Assembly: GCA_943371025.1 (NCBI GenBank)
Contig: CALRTC020000026.1
Coordinates: forward strand, 33,750 to 97,749
Length of the DNA: 64,000 bases
Direction of reading: 5' to 3'
Source: Niveispirillum sp943371025
GTDB taxonomy: Bacteria; Pseudomonadota; Alphaproteobacteria; Azospirillales; Azospirillaceae
Below are positions 1 through 8,324 of the stretch, piece by piece (the stretch's first letter is position 1; every line of letters starts with the position of its first letter). The notes beneath the pieces were generated by a model. That model was not told the origin of the DNA and made no database searches. It saw nothing but the letters and a program-made list of their open reading frames with translations. The position numbers and the translations under genes were made by a program.

Positions 1-1895
1 AACAGCAGGCTGCCGCCAATGGGCAGCGCCGTCTCGTAGGACGGGGTCAGCGTGAATTTGTGTTTGGGCGTGCGGGAGAGGCGGTTGCCCGAATAATCTT
101 CGCCCGGTTCAGGTTCGAACACGTCGAATGTGGCATCGGTGTAGCCATAGCTGGCCGCCAGCCGCGCACCGGCGAACACGCGCCAGTTCAGCAGCGTCTC
201 ATAGCCCTTGATCGTGGCCTTGCCCGCATTCTCTGTGACGATGGACAGGTTGGGCAGGGTGCGGCGTGTTTGCAGATCCGTGTATTTCATCACATAGAGG
301 GTGTTGTTCCAGACCAGCCGCCCGCCCAGGAAGCTGCTTTTCTGGCCCAACTCATACTGCGTGGCGAATTCCGGCTCGAACCCGTCGCGCGCTTCGGCTG
401 CCGAACCTGGCGTGTCCTGGAAACCACCGCTTTTGAAGCCACGGGAAACCATGCCATAAAGCTGGTGGTCATCATCCAGCCGGTACTGGCCGCCCGCGCG
501 CCATGTCCAGGCATCATAGCTGTCGGAAACGCTGACGTCGAAGCGCTCCGTACCGCGCAGCACCGCGGTGCCGGCTGTATTGGCGACCCGGTAATCCTTC
601 TTGTCCTTGGAATAGCGCAAGCCGCCAATCAGGGAGAAACGGTCATCCAGGGCGATGGTGGCGTCGCCGAACGCCGCATAGCTGGTCAGTTTCGCCGCCT
701 GGTCATAGATTTCCGTACCCGGCCGCCCGGTATCAATGATCAGCGTGTCGCGGCGGTCGGTCTCATTATTGTAGTTGTAAACCCCAGCCACCCACTGGAA
801 CCGGCTCTCGGGAAGGGCGTTCAGCCGCAGTTCGTGGCTGGAAAAATCGCTGGTCTCGTCATTGGCACCATAGATGTTGATGCGGTTGCCCGGCGCGTGA
901 CCACCGTCAAAATCATAGGCGGCGTAATATTCCAGATCGCGATAGGAGCCCAGATAGGTCAGGCTGGCGAAGGGCAGGTCCCAATCCAGCTGGCCCCGGA
1001 CGCCCCAGGTGTCGCGGTCCTGCTGACCGTCATCGGAACCGGCGGTCACCTTCCGATTGCGATCAATCGTCCACAGGGCTGCGCGCGGGTCGGTCGGGTC
1101 GCGGTCCAGCACATGCTGTGCGGGGCCGTTGGCCCGGTCGCGCGTGCCATCAACGCCCAGCAGAATGCGCACCTGGTCCGACGGCTCGCCATAAATTTGC
1201 AGACGTCCGCTGCGCGTATCCTGATCTTCCACCTGACCGCCGGTGAAGCTGTTGCGGACATAGCCGTCATGGGTGCGCCAGGCGCCGCTGGCGCGGGCCG
1301 CCCACTTGCCCTCCGCCAACGGCACGTTGGCGGAGGCTGCGCCTTCAAGCCGTTGGTAATTGCCGACCGTTGCCTCCAGGCCAATATCGGTGCGGTCCAG
1401 TTCGGGCCGGTTGGTGACGACGTTGATGGCCCCACCCACCACGTTGCGGCCATACAAGGTCCCCTGCGGTCCCTTCAGCACCTCGATCCGCGCGACGTCG
1501 AACGCGTCGAAGGCAACGGCCGCCGGGCGGCCCAGATAGACCTCGTCCAGGAAGACGGCAGAACTGGGGTCGCCAGCGGCACCGCGGTCGGATGAACCAA
1601 TGCCGCGGATGGTGATGCGCGGCTGTGATGCCGGGAAAGCGTCGAAATTCAGGCCGGGCGTACGGCTGGCGATATCGTCGATCTGACGCAGGCGGGCCTG
1701 ATCGATCTCCTCGGCGCTGAATGCCGTGACGGTGACGGGGACATCCTGCAGACGTTCACTGCGGCGCTGGGCGGTGACAATGATTTCCTCCAGCGCTTCG
1801 GACGGGGCCGCTTCCTGCGCCATCGCCACGCCTGCAGGCAGCAGCAGCATGGCGGTCGTTCCAAAGCTCATGAACCGGCGACTGATCGCACGCAT
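1..1895 (-). CDS. TonB-dependent outer-membrane receptor, 3' end beyond the window
   Basis: This gene encodes an outer-membrane, TonB-energised uptake receptor. Reading the minus strand from 1895 gives a short signal peptide ending near AMA-QEA, then a TonB-box-like EEIIVTAQRR, then the plug domain with IRGIGSSDRG, VEVLKGPQGTLYGRN-type sequence (here RIEVLKGPQGTLYGRN) and VVGGAINVVT. The frame stays open to base 1, giving about 631 codons, so the barrel's last strands and the stop are outside the window. ATG at 1895 was chosen because GGGAGGAC lies 7 bases upstream. It is divergent from the CitMHS/AtuA operon and shares an operator-bearing gap with it, so it probably imports the same carboxylate-type substrate. 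The substrate itself is inferred only from context. Confidence 0.93.
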   Translation of the reverse strand, partial: MRAISRRFMSFGTTAMLLLPAGVAMAQEAAPSEALEEIIVTAQRRSERLQDVPVTVTAFSAEEIDQARLRQIDDIASRTPGLNFDAFPASQPRITIRGIGSSDRGAAGDPSSAVFLDEVYLGRPAAVAFDAFDVARIEVLKGPQGTLYGRNVVGGAINVVTNRPELDRTDIGLEATVGNYQRLEGAASANVPLAEGKWAARASGAWRTHDGYVRNSFTGGQVEDQDTRSGRLQIYGEPSDQVRILLGVDGTRDRANGPAQHVLDRDPTDPRAALWTIDRNRKVTAGSDDGQQDRDTWGVRGQLDWDLPFASLTYLGSYRDLEYYAAYDFDGGHAPGNRINIYGANDETSDFSSHELRLNALPESRFQWVAGVYNYNNETDRRDTLIIDTGRPGTEIYDQAAKLTSYAAFGDATIALDDRFSLIGGLRYSKDKKDYRVANTAGTAVLRGTERFDVSVSDSYDAWTWRAGGQYRLDDDHQLYGMVSRGFKSGGFQDTPGSAAEARDGFEPEFATQYELGQKSSFLGGRLVWNNTLYVMKYTDLQTRRTLPNLSIVTENAGKATIKGYETLLNWRVFAGARLAASYGYTDATFDVFEPEPGEDYSGNRLSRTPKHKFTLTPSYETALPIGGSLL

Positions 1896-1954
1896 TCCGT
1901 ATGTCCTCCCTGGGATGCTTATCCCCGGTCAATGGTTCGCCGGGTGTAAACTTA

Positions 1955-1969
1955 GCTTACGCAGGGTGG
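1955..1969 (-). promoter_or_regulatory. Conserved 15-bp element upstream of the TonB receptor (copy 1)
   Basis: The plus-strand sequence GCTTACGCAGGGTGG recurs with one change at 10682-10696 (GCTTCCGCAGGGTGG), also upstream of a minus-strand TonB receptor. Both copies lie next to GGTCAATA, which is TATTGACC on the transcribed strand and resembles a -35 hexamer. A shared promoter or leader element for TonB receptors is the simplest reading, but the function is inferred. Confidence 0.4.
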
Positions 1970-1987
1970 ATGTCGTTGGTCAATATA

Positions 1988-1997
1988 ATGGATGCAA
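1988..1997. promoter_or_regulatory. Putative GntR/FCD operator, site C (ATGGATGCAA)
   Basis: The minus strand reads TTGCATCCAT, one mismatch from TTGCATCCAA at 3669-3678 and 7448-7457. It lies in the 272-bp gap (1896-2167) between the divergent TonB receptor and the CitMHS gene. The hexamer TGGATG occurs here at 1967, 1989 and 2010, that is at 22- and 21-bp steps, about two helical turns. A TTGACA at 2022-2027 could be a -35 for the rightward operon, but I see no convincing -10. Confidence 0.45.
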
Positions 1998-2167
1998 AAA
2001 TAATATGTATGGATGTCGTTATTGACAGAATGAACCCACGATAGCAGGATGGGCTGAACGACCCTCATTCCCTTCATCCAGGAACAATGCGCCGTAGCGT
2101 GTGCGCCCCGAATGCCTGAGAACTGGCCCGGGGCCGCTTGTTGCCGCGGCTGCGGGAGGACAGTGCC

Positions 2168-3487
2168 TTGTTCGAACCATTGCTTTCGCCGGCCCTGGCG
2201 GGCACGGCGATGGTCACCACCTTCATGGTGCTGATCATGACCAAGCGGATGTCGGCCATCGCCGCGCTGCTGGCCATTCCCATCCTGTTCGGTCTGGTGG
2301 CGGGTGCCGGCGCGGGGTTGGGCGACATGATCCTGCAAGGTGTGCATCAGGTCGCGCCGACGGCCCTGATGCTGACCTTTGCCGTGCTTTATTTTGCCGT
2401 CATGATGGATGCCGGGCTGTTTGACCCGCTGGTGCGCCGGGTTCTGGCGATGGTTGGCGACGACCCCGTGCGCATCGCGCTGGGCACGGCAGTTCTGACC
2501 ACGCTGGTATCACTGGACGGTGATGGGACGACGACAGCACTGATTATCATCACCGCTTTTTTGCCCGTTTATCGCCGGGTGGGCATGAACCCGCTGATCC
2601 TGGCGACATTGCTGGGCCTGTGCAATTCCTTGATGAACTATGTCCCCTGGGGTGGGCCGTCTGCCCGTGCCGCGGCTGCGGTCGGTGCGGATCTGACAAA
2701 TGTTTTCGCCCCCCTGATCCCGGCCATGGTGACGGGCTTGCTGGCAGTGTTTACGCTGGCCTGGCATCTCGGCCGGTCGGAACGGCGGCGGCTCGGCCAG
2801 CGCAATCACAATGCAGAGGCGCCGGCATCAGCGGCAGCTATGGAGGTTGATCGCGGTATCCGTCGGCCCCGGCTGTTCTGGCTTAATCTTGCGCTGACCG
2901 TGGGGCTGGTGCTGGGGATGATCCTGGGCCTGGCACCGCTGCCGGTGATGATGATGGGGGCGTTTGCTGTTGCCATCACCATCAATTATCCCCGCCTGCG
3001 GGACCAGAAGGCCCGCATCACCGCCCATGCCGACAATGTTGTGAATGTGGTGGTGCTGATCTTTGCTGCGGGTTCCTTTACCGGCATCCTGAATGGTGCT
3101 GGCATGGCCGATGCCATGGCCAGCGCTGCCCTGACGGTGATCCCGCCCTCCATCGGTGCCTACATGGCTCCGATCACAGCCCTGGCCAGCATGCCGTTGA
3201 CCTTCGTGATGTCGAATGACGCCTATTATTTCGGCGTGGTTCCGGTCATTGCCAGCACTGCCGCTGGCTATGGGATCGATGCCGACGCCATTGCCCGCGC
3301 CTCGCTGATCGGTCAGCCGGTACACACGCTGAGCCCCCTACTGGCGCCGATCTATCTTGCCTGCGGCCTGTTGGGCGTTGATGTGGCGGATGCCCAGCGC
3401 TTTTCCCTGAAATGGGCCGTGTTGATCTCGTTGGTCGTATTGGCCGCGGCCCTGGTGACGGGTGCCATTCCACTGCGGGTGGGGTGA
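2168..3487 (+). CDS. CitMHS-family metal-citrate/carboxylate transporter
   Basis: This is an inner-membrane secondary transporter of about 439 residues, the usual CitMHS length. The family moves divalent-metal:citrate complexes with protons. The N-terminus has VLIMTKRMSAIAALLAIP, the family hallmark, followed by about eleven hydrophobic segments. SLDGDGTTTALIIITAFLP and NDAYYFGVVPVI correspond to the conserved substrate-region loops. TTG at 2168 was chosen because GGGAGGA lies 7 bases upstream; a further in-frame TTG at 2138 has no ribosome site. It is first in an operon with a possible small membrane protein, the AtuA-like protein and the DUF4387 protein. The real substrate may be a tricarboxylate or a related acid rather than citrate. 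Confidence 0.88.
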   Translation: MFEPLLSPALAGTAMVTTFMVLIMTKRMSAIAALLAIPILFGLVAGAGAGLGDMILQGVHQVAPTALMLTFAVLYFAVMMDAGLFDPLVRRVLAMVGDDPVRIALGTAVLTTLVSLDGDGTTTALIIITAFLPVYRRVGMNPLILATLLGLCNSLMNYVPWGGPSARAAAAVGADLTNVFAPLIPAMVTGLLAVFTLAWHLGRSERRRLGQRNHNAEAPASAAAMEVDRGIRRPRLFWLNLALTVGLVLGMILGLAPLPVMMMGAFAVAITINYPRLRDQKARITAHADNVVNVVVLIFAAGSFTGILNGAGMADAMASAALTVIPPSIGAYMAPITALASMPLTFVMSNDAYYFGVVPVIASTAAGYGIDADAIARASLIGQPVHTLSPLLAPIYLACGLLGVDVADAQRFSLKWAVLISLVVLAAALVTGAIPLRVG

Positions 3488-3666
3488 TCCATGCTGGGCG
3501 CTGGCTGTTGCTGGCGGTGGTGCCGGCCGCCCTTCTGCTGGGGCCGCTGGTGGCAGGCATCGCGTTTGCGCTTTCCGGCATGGCCATCAAGCCACCGAAG
3601 GGTGCGCTGCTGCCCCCCCCGGCGACCCGCGTCATGGCGTTTCAGCATCCTTCAGACGTGAGTTAA
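3484..3666 (+). CDS. Possible small single-span membrane protein
   Basis: A GTG at 3484 overlaps the TGA of the CitMHS gene by four bases and opens a frame of 60 codons. The predicted peptide has one strong hydrophobic stretch (LLLAVVPAALLLGPLVAGIA) and a proline-rich tail. The overlap is typical of translational coupling, and the next gene starts 95 bases later. I do not recognise a family. It could also be fortuitous read-through sequence, so confidence is low. Confidence 0.35.
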   Translation: MIHAGRWLLLAVVPAALLLGPLVAGIAFALSGMAIKPPKGALLPPPATRVMAFQHPSDVS

Positions 3667-3668
3667 GA

Positions 3669-3678
3669 TTGCATCCAA
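3669..3678. promoter_or_regulatory. Putative GntR/FCD operator, site A (TTGCATCCAA)
   Basis: TTG-CATC-CAA is an interrupted palindrome identical to site B at 7448-7457. It lies 84 bases before the AtuA-like gene, just ahead of a TTGACA at 3682-3687. FCD-type GntR regulators commonly bind short TTG/CAA or TNGT/ACNA palindromes, and the regulator at 5552-6322 is the obvious candidate. Binding is inferred. Confidence 0.45.
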
Positions 3679-3761
3679 AACTTGACAATATGAATTCAAT
3701 AACTCACCCTTCCATCACTGGCCTCGCAGCAGGCCTCTGCAATCATCTGGATTGAGCAATC

Positions 3762-5147
3762 ATGTTGGACGGTCCGATCAAAATCCTGGTTCCCACCGGG
3801 TCGCTGGGTGCTGGCGCGCGGGAGGAGGAGGTGCGCTATGGCATCTCCCGCGGTGCGCACGCCATCGCTACCGACGCCGGCTCCACTGACAGTGGCGCGG
3901 CCTATCTGGCGCTGGGCATTTCCAAGAATAATCGCGGCTCCGTGAAGCGGGACCTGACCATCCTGATGCGGGCCGGTGCCGATGCCGGCATCCCGCTGAT
4001 CATCGGTACCAGCGGCCAGGCCGGTGGCGACCTTAATCTGGACTGGACGCGCGACATCGTGGTGGAGGTGGCGGCAGAACTGGGCATCACGCCCCGGATC
4101 GCGTTGCTTTACTGCGAGCAGGAGAAGGCGCTGCTGAAGGACTATAACGCGGCGGGCAAAGTTCGGCCGCTGCCCCCGCTGGGGCCGCTGGATGACGCCA
4201 CCATTGATGCCTGCGACCATATCGTGGCGGCCATGGGCCCAGAACCCTATATGGCGGCACTGGCGGCCGGTGCCGACATCATCCTGGGGGGACGCACGAC
4301 CGACACGGCAGTCCTGTCCAGCTATGCGCTGCTGCATGGGGCACCCGCCGGCCCGGCCTGGCATGCCGCCAAGATCGCCGAGTGCGGCGGGCAATGTACC
4401 GAGTGGCCGACCAGGGGGGCAGGGGTTCTGATCAGCATTGGCCCCGACAGTTTCGAGGTGGAGCCATTGTCGCAGGATAACCGCTGTACGCCCGAAAGCG
4501 TGTCGGCCCACATGCTTTATGAAAACAGCAACCCCTTTCTGCTGACCGAGCCGGGCGGCATCCTGGACGTGACCGACGCTGTCTATCAGCAGGTGGGCGC
4601 GCGCAGCGTGAAGGTCACCGGGTCGGTCTGGCGCCCACAGCCCTATACGATGAAGCTGGAAGGGGCCGGCAGCCGCCGGTTCCAGACGATCATGCTGATC
4701 GGTATCCAGGATCCGCATGTGCTGAACAATGTGGATGAGTTCCACGACCGGATGCTGGCCGCCCTTAACGACCGGGTTCACAAGACCATCGGCCCCGCGG
4801 CGGGGGACTTCCATATCTCGCTGCGTCTTTATGGCTGGAACGCTGTTTCCGGCGATCGGCCACCGCCCGGCACGGCGGCCCCGCGCGAAATCGGCGTGCT
4901 GTTCGTGGCCACGGCCGACAGCCAGGAGATGGCGTCGCAGATCGCCAAGGCCTGCAACCCGTATTTCTTCCACTTTCCCGTTGTCCTGGATGAGGAGTTG
5001 CCCAGTTACGGCTTCGCCTTTTCCCCCGCCGATATCGACCGCGGGCCCGTCTACGAGTTCCTGCTGAACCATGTCGTTGAACTGGATGATCCGATGGCGC
5101 TGGTGCGCACGGTCTGGATCGATCAGAGCCAAGGAGGTAAGGCGTGA
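3762..5147 (+). CDS. AtuA-like / DUF1446 family protein
   Basis: This 461-residue cytoplasmic protein belongs to the DUF1446 family, which includes AtuA of acyclic terpene utilisation. Recognisable stretches are the N-terminal ILVPTGSLGAGAREEEVRYG, ATDAGSTDSGAAYLALG, GTSGQAGGDLNLDW and the glycine-rich ADIILGGRTTDTAVL. The biochemical activity of the family is not settled; members sit in operons that break down acyl or carboxylic acids through CoA esters. Here it is followed by its usual small partner, DUF4387, with the stop and the partner's start sharing a base. A carboxylate carrier lies upstream. Together they suggest catabolism of an imported carboxylic acid, but I do not assign a reaction. 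Confidence 0.85.
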   Translation: MLDGPIKILVPTGSLGAGAREEEVRYGISRGAHAIATDAGSTDSGAAYLALGISKNNRGSVKRDLTILMRAGADAGIPLIIGTSGQAGGDLNLDWTRDIVVEVAAELGITPRIALLYCEQEKALLKDYNAAGKVRPLPPLGPLDDATIDACDHIVAAMGPEPYMAALAAGADIILGGRTTDTAVLSSYALLHGAPAGPAWHAAKIAECGGQCTEWPTRGAGVLISIGPDSFEVEPLSQDNRCTPESVSAHMLYENSNPFLLTEPGGILDVTDAVYQQVGARSVKVTGSVWRPQPYTMKLEGAGSRRFQTIMLIGIQDPHVLNNVDEFHDRMLAALNDRVHKTIGPAAGDFHISLRLYGWNAVSGDRPPPGTAAPREIGVLFVATADSQEMASQIAKACNPYFFHFPVVLDEELPSYGFAFSPADIDRGPVYEFLLNHVVELDDPMALVRTVWIDQSQGGKA

Positions 5148-5455
5148 TGCCCAAGCTGAAGGATGTCTGCCGGCATGTGCGGTCGAAAAACGCCGGGCCC
5201 TACTGGGTGACTTTCGACCTGTTCTTCGACGGGCCTGGGAATTTCCAGGCCTACCACGATCACCCGGCGCTGGGGCCGGACCTGTTCAAGCGCCTTTTCG
5301 GGGCCGATCCGGCGCTGGTGCGCCACTATCCGGTGCCCAGCCTGAACATGGTCAAAATTTCCCATGCCCGGACCAGCCCGCAGGGCGGCATTGTGGAAAG
5401 GGACATGCATTGCGGTCAGCAGTTCGTGAGGCTGCTGGACGTGGAACTGGCCTGA
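5147..5455 (+). CDS. DUF4387 family protein
   Basis: This small protein of about 102 residues starts with MPKLKDVCRHVRSKNAGPYWVTFDLFF-type sequence and contains the family features FHDHPAL-like DHPALGPDLFKRLFG, VPSLNMVKISHAR and RDMHCGQQFVRLLDVELA. ATG at 5147 lies 8 bases after a strong AAGGAGGT; a GTG at 5144 is the alternative start. DUF4387 proteins nearly always accompany DUF1446 proteins and may form a complex with them. The function is unknown. Confidence 0.85.
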   Translation: MPKLKDVCRHVRSKNAGPYWVTFDLFFDGPGNFQAYHDHPALGPDLFKRLFGADPALVRHYPVPSLNMVKISHARTSPQGGIVERDMHCGQQFVRLLDVELA

Positions 5456-5456
5456 T

Positions 5457-5493
5457 ACCAAATCCCGGTGAGTGGAACTCATCGGGATTTGGT
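5457..5493. terminator. Strong hairpin between convergent genes
   Basis: Sixteen-base arms (5457-5472 and 5478-5493) pair with a single G-T mismatch around a five-base loop, TGGAA. It starts two bases after the DUF4387 stop codon and precedes the convergent GntR gene. There is no long U tract, so it may act as a bidirectional termination or mRNA-end structure, or it may be one copy of a dispersed palindromic repeat. I found no second copy in this window. Confidence 0.55.
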
Positions 5494-5551
5494 CCGGCGG
5501 CGACCGCCGCCGCGCCGCGCGTGCAGCGTAACCAAGCCGATCCGCTGTTGA

Positions 5552-6322
5552 TCAGCGCGGCATGACGATGGCGTGCAGCCGGTGCCTGGTGGCCAGCACA
5601 TGCTCGGTCATCAGACGCTGCGCTGCTGCGCTGTCTTCACGCCGGAATGCGCCGACCAGGGCCTCATGCTCTTTCTGGGATTCCAGGACATGGGCCGGCG
5701 GCGTGGTGGGCATCTGCCGGTGGCGGGGGGGCACACAGGCGGCGATGGTCGGGCACAATCGGGCCACGTCGCCCAGCACGGGATAGATCAGCGTCATACG
5801 GGTGGCGTTGCGCAGCACCTCGTTGCGTGACGCCTGCATGATGGACCGGTGGAACTGCCAGTTCAGTTGATACCAGTCATGTTCAATGGCGTCCGACCAT
5901 TCGCCCCGGTTCAGGATGTCCCGGCCCCGCGCGACCAGATCCGCCAATCGCGCCAGGGACTGCGGCTCCCAACCCTGGTCAGCGGCCGTGCGGGCGGCGA
6001 TCCCTTCCAACGACGCGCGCACCTCGATGCTGTCGAAAACGTCCCGTACGGTCACGGTACGGACGGTATAGCCACGGTTGACGCTGTAATTCACCAGCCC
6101 TTCAGCTGACAGCACGGCCAAGGCGCTGCGGATCGGGGTGCGTGACACGTCCAGGGTTGTGGCCAGGGCTTCGGCGCGCAGTTTGGAATCCGGTGCGATG
6201 CGTCCCGTCACGATCATCTCGCGCAACTGCATCAGCACGGAATGGGTTGCAGGTTCCGTCTGCTGGGGTTCCACCAGGACGTCCTGCGCCGCCGTCTCTT
6301 CCATGTCTGCCATCTCGCTCAT
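5552..6322 (-). CDS. GntR-family regulator, FCD subfamily
   Basis: This cytoplasmic DNA-binding regulator has about 256 residues. A winged helix lies at the N-terminus (LREMIVTGRIAPDSKLRAEALATTLDVSRTPIRSALAVLSAEGLV) and an all-helical FCD ligand-binding domain at the C-terminus (FDSIEVRASLEGIAARTAAD, then conserved histidines in HDWYQLNWQFHRSIM and EHEALVGAF). ATG at 6322 was preferred because the upstream in-frame TTG at 6379 lacks a ribosome site. It is downstream of the dehydrogenase on the same strand. Metal-dependent FCD regulators usually sense small carboxylates, which fits the carrier next door. The three TTGCATCCAA-like sites in 1.9-7.5 kb are its likely operators. Confidence 0.88.
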   Translation of the reverse strand: MSEMADMEETAAQDVLVEPQQTEPATHSVLMQLREMIVTGRIAPDSKLRAEALATTLDVSRTPIRSALAVLSAEGLVNYSVNRGYTVRTVTVRDVFDSIEVRASLEGIAARTAADQGWEPQSLARLADLVARGRDILNRGEWSDAIEHDWYQLNWQFHRSIMQASRNEVLRNATRMTLIYPVLGDVARLCPTIAACVPPRHRQMPTTPPAHVLESQKEHEALVGAFRREDSAAAQRLMTEHVLATRHRLHAIVMPR

Positions 6323-6385
6323 CTGTTCCGCGCCCCGTCCGGTTTTTCTTCTTAAAGCAACCAGGTGGTTATCGCGCAACCCTGA

Positions 6386-7390
6386 TCATTGCCGACCGTC
6401 AGCGACGATGCAGCCGGGTGGCGGTTCCCTGCCATCCAGGATGGCCACCACCGATCGGGCGGCCACCAGATTGGTCAGCGCCAGCCCCTCATGCGATGAA
6501 GCGCCCGCGTGTGGCGTCGCCACAACATTGGGCAGGGCAAGCAACGCGTCCGTTACATGATGATAGCCGGGGTCGCCTTCGCTGACAAAGACATCAAGTC
6601 CGGCCCCACCCAGATGACCGGACCGCAGATGGTCCAGCAATGCCGCGTCGTCGACCAGGCCGCCACGGGCGGTATTGATCAGGAATGCGCCCTTCTTCAT
6701 GGCGGCCAGGGCAGGGCCATCCATGAGAAAGCGGGTGTCCGGCGTCAGCGGGGCGTGCAGGCTGACATAGTCGCTGCGCCGCAGCAGTTCCGGCAGGTCG
6801 ACATAATCGACACCCGTCTGGGCAGCGTAGGCGGCGTCGGGGGTGCGCGTATGAACCAGGACCCTGGCATCGAAGCCCGACAGGCGGCGCACGACGCTTT
6901 TCCCGATGCGACCCAACCCCACCAGGCCCACCGTCTTTTCACAAAGATCATGGCCATTCAGGATGGACCAGTCACCGGCCAGCATCGCCTGCTGGCTTTC
7001 CCTGAAGCGGCGGCCGACCGCGATCATCAGCCCGATGGTATGATCGGCCACCGCGGCATCGTTGCCGCCCGCCGCGATGGTCACGACCCTGCCCAATTCA
7101 CGCGCTGCCTGGACATCGACCCTGTCATATCCCACGCCACGCCGCGCGATGACCGCAAGGTGGGGGAGCGCTTGCAGCAGGGCACGCGTGACCCGGGCAT
7201 GCCCGACGATCCAGCCCACCGCACCATCCAGAATGCGGCACAGCGCCTCCACGTCCAGATCGCCTTCGCCCAACCCCGGCGGCGGCGGACAAAGATCGAC
7301 CTGGCAGCCATGGGCACGCAGAAAAGCAAGAGACCGATCGTCGAAAAAACGCTGCGTGACGACGACCTTGCGGGAGTGCGGGGACGACAT
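6386..7390 (-). CDS. D-2-hydroxyacid dehydrogenase (NAD-binding)
   Basis: This 334-residue soluble oxidoreductase belongs to the SerA/GyaR family and interconverts 2-hydroxy and 2-oxo acids with NAD(P). The Rossmann motif GLGRIGKSVVRRL is followed by the substrate and catalytic residues of the family: the Arg in INTARGGLVDD, a later acidic position, and the His in TPHAGASSHEG. The N-terminal VIARRGVGYDRVD and AVADHTIGLMIAVGR are also typical. It starts the leftward transcript that ends in the GntR gene. A TTGCATCCAA site 58-67 bases upstream of the ATG overlaps a possible -35. Phosphoglycerate, hydroxypyruvate or another oxoacid could be the substrate. Confidence 0.88.
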   Translation of the reverse strand: MSSPHSRKVVVTQRFFDDRSLAFLRAHGCQVDLCPPPPGLGEGDLDVEALCRILDGAVGWIVGHARVTRALLQALPHLAVIARRGVGYDRVDVQAARELGRVVTIAAGGNDAAVADHTIGLMIAVGRRFRESQQAMLAGDWSILNGHDLCEKTVGLVGLGRIGKSVVRRLSGFDARVLVHTRTPDAAYAAQTGVDYVDLPELLRRSDYVSLHAPLTPDTRFLMDGPALAAMKKGAFLINTARGGLVDDAALLDHLRSGHLGGAGLDVFVSEGDPGYHHVTDALLALPNVVATPHAGASSHEGLALTNLVAARSVVAILDGREPPPGCIVADGRQ

Positions 7391-7447
7391 GGGTACAATG
7401 CTCGCGGAAAGTTACCGGAGCCGCCACTGTATCGAACTTGCTGGAAT

Positions 7448-7457
7448 TTGCATCCAA
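7448..7457. promoter_or_regulatory. Putative GntR/FCD operator, site B (TTGCATCCAA)
   Basis: The decamer is identical to site A at 3669-3678. On the minus strand it reads TTGGATGCAA; TTGGAT (7457-7452) followed 18 bases later by GATACA could be the dehydrogenase-GntR promoter, so bound regulator would cover the -35. This arrangement suggests autoregulation and is inferred. Confidence 0.45.
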
Positions 7458-7495
7458 AAACCACAGTTATGAATCCTCTTTTGGTGATGTTACCC

Positions 7496-8164
7496 TCACG
7501 CCTTGTCGGGCTTCTTCAAAGTGACGGTCGGTTCGTTCACCATCAGGGCCTTGGCCAGTGCCGGTTCAGGGCTGGAACAGACCGACAGCGTCCGGCACGG
7601 GCCGTCGCCCGCGGCCAGATAGGCATGGCCCATTGTGCTGTCGAGATAGATGCTCTCGCCGGCCTTCACCAAAGTGGGGGCGTAGAACTCCGTGTGCAGT
7701 TCGATCGCCCCTTCCATCACATAGATGAATTCTTCGCCGGGATGCCGGACCAGGGCGCCAAACTCTTCCATGGTGCGCGCGCGATGCTCCACCAGGATGG
7801 GAATCATCTTCTTGTGAGTGATGTCGGTGTTGAGATAGCGGTGTCGGTAATTCTTCGTGGGAACTTCCGCATCCTCTCCGCCACCGCGATCAATGCTGCG
7901 TCGGGTCATGATGGCCACCGGCGCCGCCGGGGCCACCACCTCGCCCGCCGACGTCGGGTCGCCCGTGAACAGGGTTCCGATATCGACGCCCAACCCCTCG
8001 CACAGGCTGACGATCTTGTCGAAAGTCAGGGACATGCGGTCATTCTCCACCTTCGACAGGGTGGAGATGGCCAGACCTGTGCGTTCCGCCACGTCGGCCA
8101 GGGTCCAGTCATTTTGAAGACGCAGCCGGCGCAGGGCCTTGCCAATCGGTGCTCTCCGCGTCAT
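7496..8164 (-). CDS. XRE-family regulator with C-terminal cupin domain
   Basis: This regulator of about 222 residues has an N-terminal helix-turn-helix (LRRLRLQNDWTLADVAERTGLAISTLSKVENDRMSLTFDKI) and a C-terminal cupin (VRHPGEEFIYVMEGAIELHTEFY, then the second cupin motif around GESIYLDSTMGHAYLAAGD). XRE-cupin proteins of the PuuR type sense amines, amino acids or similar ligands. ATG at 8164 was preferred over the upstream start at 8200, which has no ribosome site. It lies downstream of the TonB receptor on the same strand and near the FAD oxidoreductase and M81 peptidase genes, so it is the likely local regulator. Confidence 0.88.
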   Translation of the reverse strand: MTRRAPIGKALRRLRLQNDWTLADVAERTGLAISTLSKVENDRMSLTFDKIVSLCEGLGVDIGTLFTGDPTSAGEVVAPAAPVAIMTRRSIDRGGGEDAEVPTKNYRHRYLNTDITHKKMIPILVEHRARTMEEFGALVRHPGEEFIYVMEGAIELHTEFYAPTLVKAGESIYLDSTMGHAYLAAGDGPCRTLSVCSSPEPALAKALMVNEPTVTLKKPDKA

Positions 8165-8324
8165 CTGTCCTGGACTCCCGGATCTGCCCGCATTTTCCAT
8201 TAAGGCGGGTTAGGTTAGCGCTTCGGAAAAATGAAAAATGCCACAGGGGCGGGGGACAATGGAACCCCTTTCCCTGCGGCAAGTTACAGCAGTCGAAACG
8301 CGACCGGATACAGCCTCCGGATGG

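Noticed and set aside
60..1595. A 511-codon open frame on the plus strand
   Set aside because: It is the opposite-strand shadow of the TonB receptor, whose minus-strand translation shows clear plug motifs. The plus-strand product has no family features.
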